A DNA stretch of 7,966 bases from an uncultured Bacteroidota bacterium (GTDB taxonomy: Bacteria; Bacteroidota; Bacteroidia; Flavobacteriales; Flavobacteriaceae): assembly GCA_903888655.1 (NCBI GenBank), contig CAISUR010000466.1, positions 1 through 7,966 of the forward strand. The letters run 5' to 3'. Of the stretch, positions 5,519-7,966 are shown piece by piece. Both the position numbers and the translations under genes were made by a program. The notes below the pieces were generated by a model. The model ran no database searches. It saw only the letters and a program-made list of their open reading frames with translations, and was not told the origin of the DNA. The first letter of the stretch is position 1; the number at the start of each line of letters is the position of its first letter.

Positions 5519-7966
5519 TTATGGTCTTTTAGGTCCTTCTGTACCCGGCGGCATCATATTTTTTATGCCTTGTTCATTTGGGTTTGACGGGGTCATTCCT
5601 GAAGGAGGATTATTGTTTTTAAATCCTTTTTCATTACCCGATCCATTTTCATTCATTGTGCTGTTTTTGGGTACTTCAATACTTTTGGATTGTTCTTCAA
5701 GTTTTGCCTTCTTTTCCTCTTCATCTTCTGGCACGACAATAGTTCTTTGAACAGGAACTATCGGTTTAGTTAGCCATCCTCCTGAAATATAATCATCAAT
5801 ATTTTTTTTGACTTGAACTACTTTGTAATTTTCACTAGAAATAACAATTGCTGGTTCTGCAATTTTATAGTCTTTAAATTCTTTCAAAACTTGTGCTATC
5901 CCTTTGGCGTTTTCAACTGTTTTTATTCCATGAATAACTATGAAATTTTTATCCATCGTATAAATATCTGTAGAAACATTTAATCTTTCTATTGTTCGCT
6001 CTTTTGCAAATTTGACTAATTTAGCTAAAAGATCTTTGGTACTTTTCTCTTGTAAATTATCTGCTCGATATACTATTTTCCAAGATAATGGAAACTCCGA
6101 ATTAAATGTAAGTGACTCCAAATAAGGTATTCTATCAGTTATGAACTTTTCCGTTGATTTTCCTTCAGTGCTATTTGGATAGGTTAAAGCTACATAATTT
6201 AATGCTTTTTTATACTCTTGCAGACCTTCTAGTTTTCCTACAAGATTAGCTTTTAACACCTCGAATTTTGGCAATATTTCTTCTCCTGTGAATTCATCTA
6301 TAGCTTCTTCTGTTTTCGGAAGAAGTTCTCGGTATTGTTCTTTCAAGTATTCTTGGTATAATGTGTTGTAAGCAACTTCTGGAGTTGAACTCATTTGAAC
6401 TCCACTAGGATTACTAATAATTTGTGCATATCGAGAATCTGGATATTGTGCGATAATTTGTGTCTTCATTGCCAGTGCTTTGTTTGGATCAATGATTTCA
6501 TAAATTTTATACAAATTATACATAGCAGGCAATATCAATCGTTCCTCTGGTTTGTTATCCAAAAGCTTTTCTAGTTTATCTGCCGCTCTTTTATATTCTT
6601 TGAATTTCTCTTTATATATAACTCCTAGCTGATAGTAGGCGAAATTTCTTTCTTTTCCAATACTATCAAGAGCCTTAGTCGAAGTTGGAAGTTGTTTTAA
6701 ATAAAAATCTGTCGTATATTTTTCAGGAACTATTTTAGACTTATCTTCTTTGTCGGACGTATCTGCTGCTGCATCATTATTTTTGTCTTCTTTAATTTCT
6801 TCTTTGAATAATCTCCAATTTTCAACATGGGCTCTATCTCCCCATTTTTTCTTGAACTCAACCTTTCCAAAAGCCACTGTTGAAGGATTATAAAAATAAA
6901 AAGTGCTTGCTTGGTCAGAACTAGTGATTAAAGGTGTTGGTGTTATTCCAGAAGGTGTATCTTTTTTTGTGTTATCAGTATTATCAATTTTTTCTTCATT
7001 ATTGTTTTTTCCTTTCCCTTTAAAAGGATCATTATCTGCAACTGCTTGTCCTGATTGTTTTGCAACTTTATCTTCTAGTTCTTGTTGCTTTTTTTCTTCT
7101 TTCTTTAAGTTTTCGATATATTCCTTAAAATAACTTTCTCTACCAGAAGAGGTAAGTGACGCGATTTTTAGAATACTATCATTTCGTTGCGCTATACCTT
7201 CAAATTTTATTACATCATCAAGATTTTGTCTTTTTTTAGTAATTAATTTAAATTCTCTAGTACGAGGTTTCAAGTTAGTTAAAGTACTGTCAAAATATTT
7301 TCCGGCAGTTACATACTTTGCTTTATTAAAATATATAGCTGCTAAATTTCTATAATTGCTAGCCAATAAATAAATGTCATCTCGATTTCTGATGGATTTA
7401 TTGTAGTATTTTTTCGCAACATCTGGCATTTTTAATTTATCATAGAACAAAGCAACTTGATGATTGAGAACATCCAAATAAGGTCTGTTTTCTCGATCTT
7501 TCAAAAACTTTCTATACTTTTTCATAAAAGCCAAAGTATCCCCTTTTGAAAAATCGAATTGTTGTGCTTGGCGAGCATGAGCTTGAATTACATATTGACG
7601 CGCTGCTTTTCTATGCATATCAATAACTTGTTGGTATTTTGCAAAAGCACTATCTTTCTTGCCAACCTCATCATAAATTTGACCCATTATGAATCGATAT
7701 CTTGATTTTTCTTCGTCTAATTTAGTAAACTTTGTTGCCAACTCCAATCTAGCAACTGCACTATCTCTTTGTTTTGTATTTAAAAAAGCTTGAGCCAAAG
7801 TAGCATTAGCATCAGCAAAAATTTGATCTTTAAACTTAATTTCCGTCAATAATTTTCGGAGATTTTTTATGGCTGTTTCATCGTTGTCCATGCGCATATT
7901 GGTTTTTTCTCTCCAAATTTTAACCTCATAAATCTTATCGCTTTTAGGATATTTATATAAAACATA
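5519..7966 (-). CDS. sprE: Type IX secretion/gliding TPR lipoprotein PorW/SprE (partial, 5' end beyond window)
   Basis: SprE of Flavobacterium johnsoniae and PorW of Porphyromonas gingivalis are periplasmic TPR lipoproteins needed for type IX secretion and, in Flavobacterium, for gliding. Here 815 residues are visible, against roughly 870 for SprE, so the lipoprotein signal should lie just outside. The frame stays open past the ATG at 7897 to the window edge, and the extra 23 residues (including YKYPKSDKIYEVKIWREK) look like TPR sequence, so that ATG is internal. Residues 1-265 are TPR-like helical repeats. About 270-345 is a charged, low-complexity linker (KKEEKKQQ, KGKGKNNNEEK). FYFYNP at 356-361, followed by FGKVEFKKKWGDR, matches a block I know from this family. 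More helical repeats follow, then a compact alpha/beta region at about 635-730 (FIVIHGIKTVENAKG, VISSENYKVVQV). The end is Pro/Asn/Gly-rich with a degenerate duplicated segment. The stop lies 4 bp before the bactofilin gene. Confidence 0.92.
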   Translation of the reverse strand, partial: YVLYKYPKSDKIYEVKIWREKTNMRMDNDETAIKNLRKLLTEIKFKDQIFADANATLAQAFLNTKQRDSAVARLELATKFTKLDEEKSRYRFIMGQIYDEVGKKDSAFAKYQQVIDMHRKAARQYVIQAHARQAQQFDFSKGDTLAFMKKYRKFLKDRENRPYLDVLNHQVALFYDKLKMPDVAKKYYNKSIRNRDDIYLLASNYRNLAAIYFNKAKYVTAGKYFDSTLTNLKPRTREFKLITKKRQNLDDVIKFEGIAQRNDSILKIASLTSSGRESYFKEYIENLKKEEKKQQELEDKVAKQSGQAVADNDPFKGKGKNNNEEKIDNTDNTKKDTPSGITPTPLITSSDQASTFYFYNPSTVAFGKVEFKKKWGDRAHVENWRLFKEEIKEDKNNDAAADTSDKEDKSKIVPEKYTTDFYLKQLPTSTKALDSIGKERNFAYYQLGVIYKEKFKEYKRAADKLEKLLDNKPEERLILPAMYNLYKIYEIIDPNKALAMKTQIIAQYPDSRYAQIISNPSGVQMSSTPEVAYNTLYQEYLKEQYRELLPKTEEAIDEFTGEEILPKFEVLKANLVGKLEGLQEYKKALNYVALTYPNSTEGKSTEKFITDRIPYLESLTFNSEFPLSWKIVYRADNLQEKSTKDLLAKLVKFAKERTIERLNVSTDIYTMDKNFIVIHGIKTVENAKGIAQVLKEFKDYKIAEPAIVISSENYKVVQVKKNIDDYISGGWLTKPIVPVQRTIVVPEDEEEKKAKLEEQSKSIEVPKNSTMNENGSGNEKGFKNNNPPSGMTPSNPNEQGIKNMMPPGTEGPKRP

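Noticed and set aside
6903..7133. Plus-strand frame opposite the SprE linker
   Set aside because: Its Ser/Phe-rich product is the mirror of the Lys/Glu/Asn-rich linker in the opposite frame. The same reasoning applies to the plus-strand frames at 1926-2177, 2666-2926 and 5565-5750.
7895..7897. ATG at 7897 as the start of the sprE/porW gene
   Set aside because: The frame remains open for 23 further codons to the window edge and those residues look like TPR sequence. The product would also lack the lipoprotein signal expected of the family. The gene is therefore 5'-truncated by the window.

Overview
The gene content points to a low-GC member of the Bacteroidota, most likely Flavobacteriaceae (Flavobacterium-like). 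The evidence is a PorW/SprE-type type IX secretion/gliding lipoprotein, a bactofilin, an ATP synthase a subunit with a long secreted-type N-terminal extension, and a promoter of the Bacteroidota form (TTTG, spacer, TAnnTTTG). Every supported gene lies on the minus strand, so the window reads biologically from right (7966) to left (1). It is densely coding and has no stretch of 300 bases without a gene. I saw no tRNA, rRNA, CRISPR array or insertion sequence.

Upstream block, 7966 to 4511. This holds the 3' part of a sprE/porW homologue (its 5' end is outside the window), a bactofilin, a small AtpZ-like two-helix membrane protein and an unrecognised four-helix membrane protein. The genes are separated by 4 bp or overlap by 8 to 32 bp, so they look like one transcription unit. 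The two small membrane proteins occupy the place where other bacteria keep atpZ and atpI, ahead of the ATP synthase structural genes.

ATP synthase block, 4464 to 1. A good Bacteroidota-type promoter lies in the 115 bp gap before atpB. The order is then atpB (a), atpE (c), atpF (b), atpH (delta), a 185-codon gene for a small exported protein of unknown function, and atpA (alpha, cut by the window edge). Subunits a, c and b form the membrane Fo sector, and delta and alpha belong to the peripheral stalk and F1 head. The c subunit has a proton-type rather than sodium-type binding site. No beta (atpD) or epsilon (atpC) gene is visible; gamma would be expected beyond position 1, which I cannot see.

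The points most worth a second look are: the exported protein gene set between atpH and atpA; two RNA hairpins directly after the stop codons of atpB and atpE, bracketing the subunit needed in the most copies; the four-helix protein as a possible AtpI equivalent; and the linkage of a type IX secretion gene and a bactofilin to the ATP synthase operon. No entirely new multi-gene system could be demonstrated from the sequence alone.
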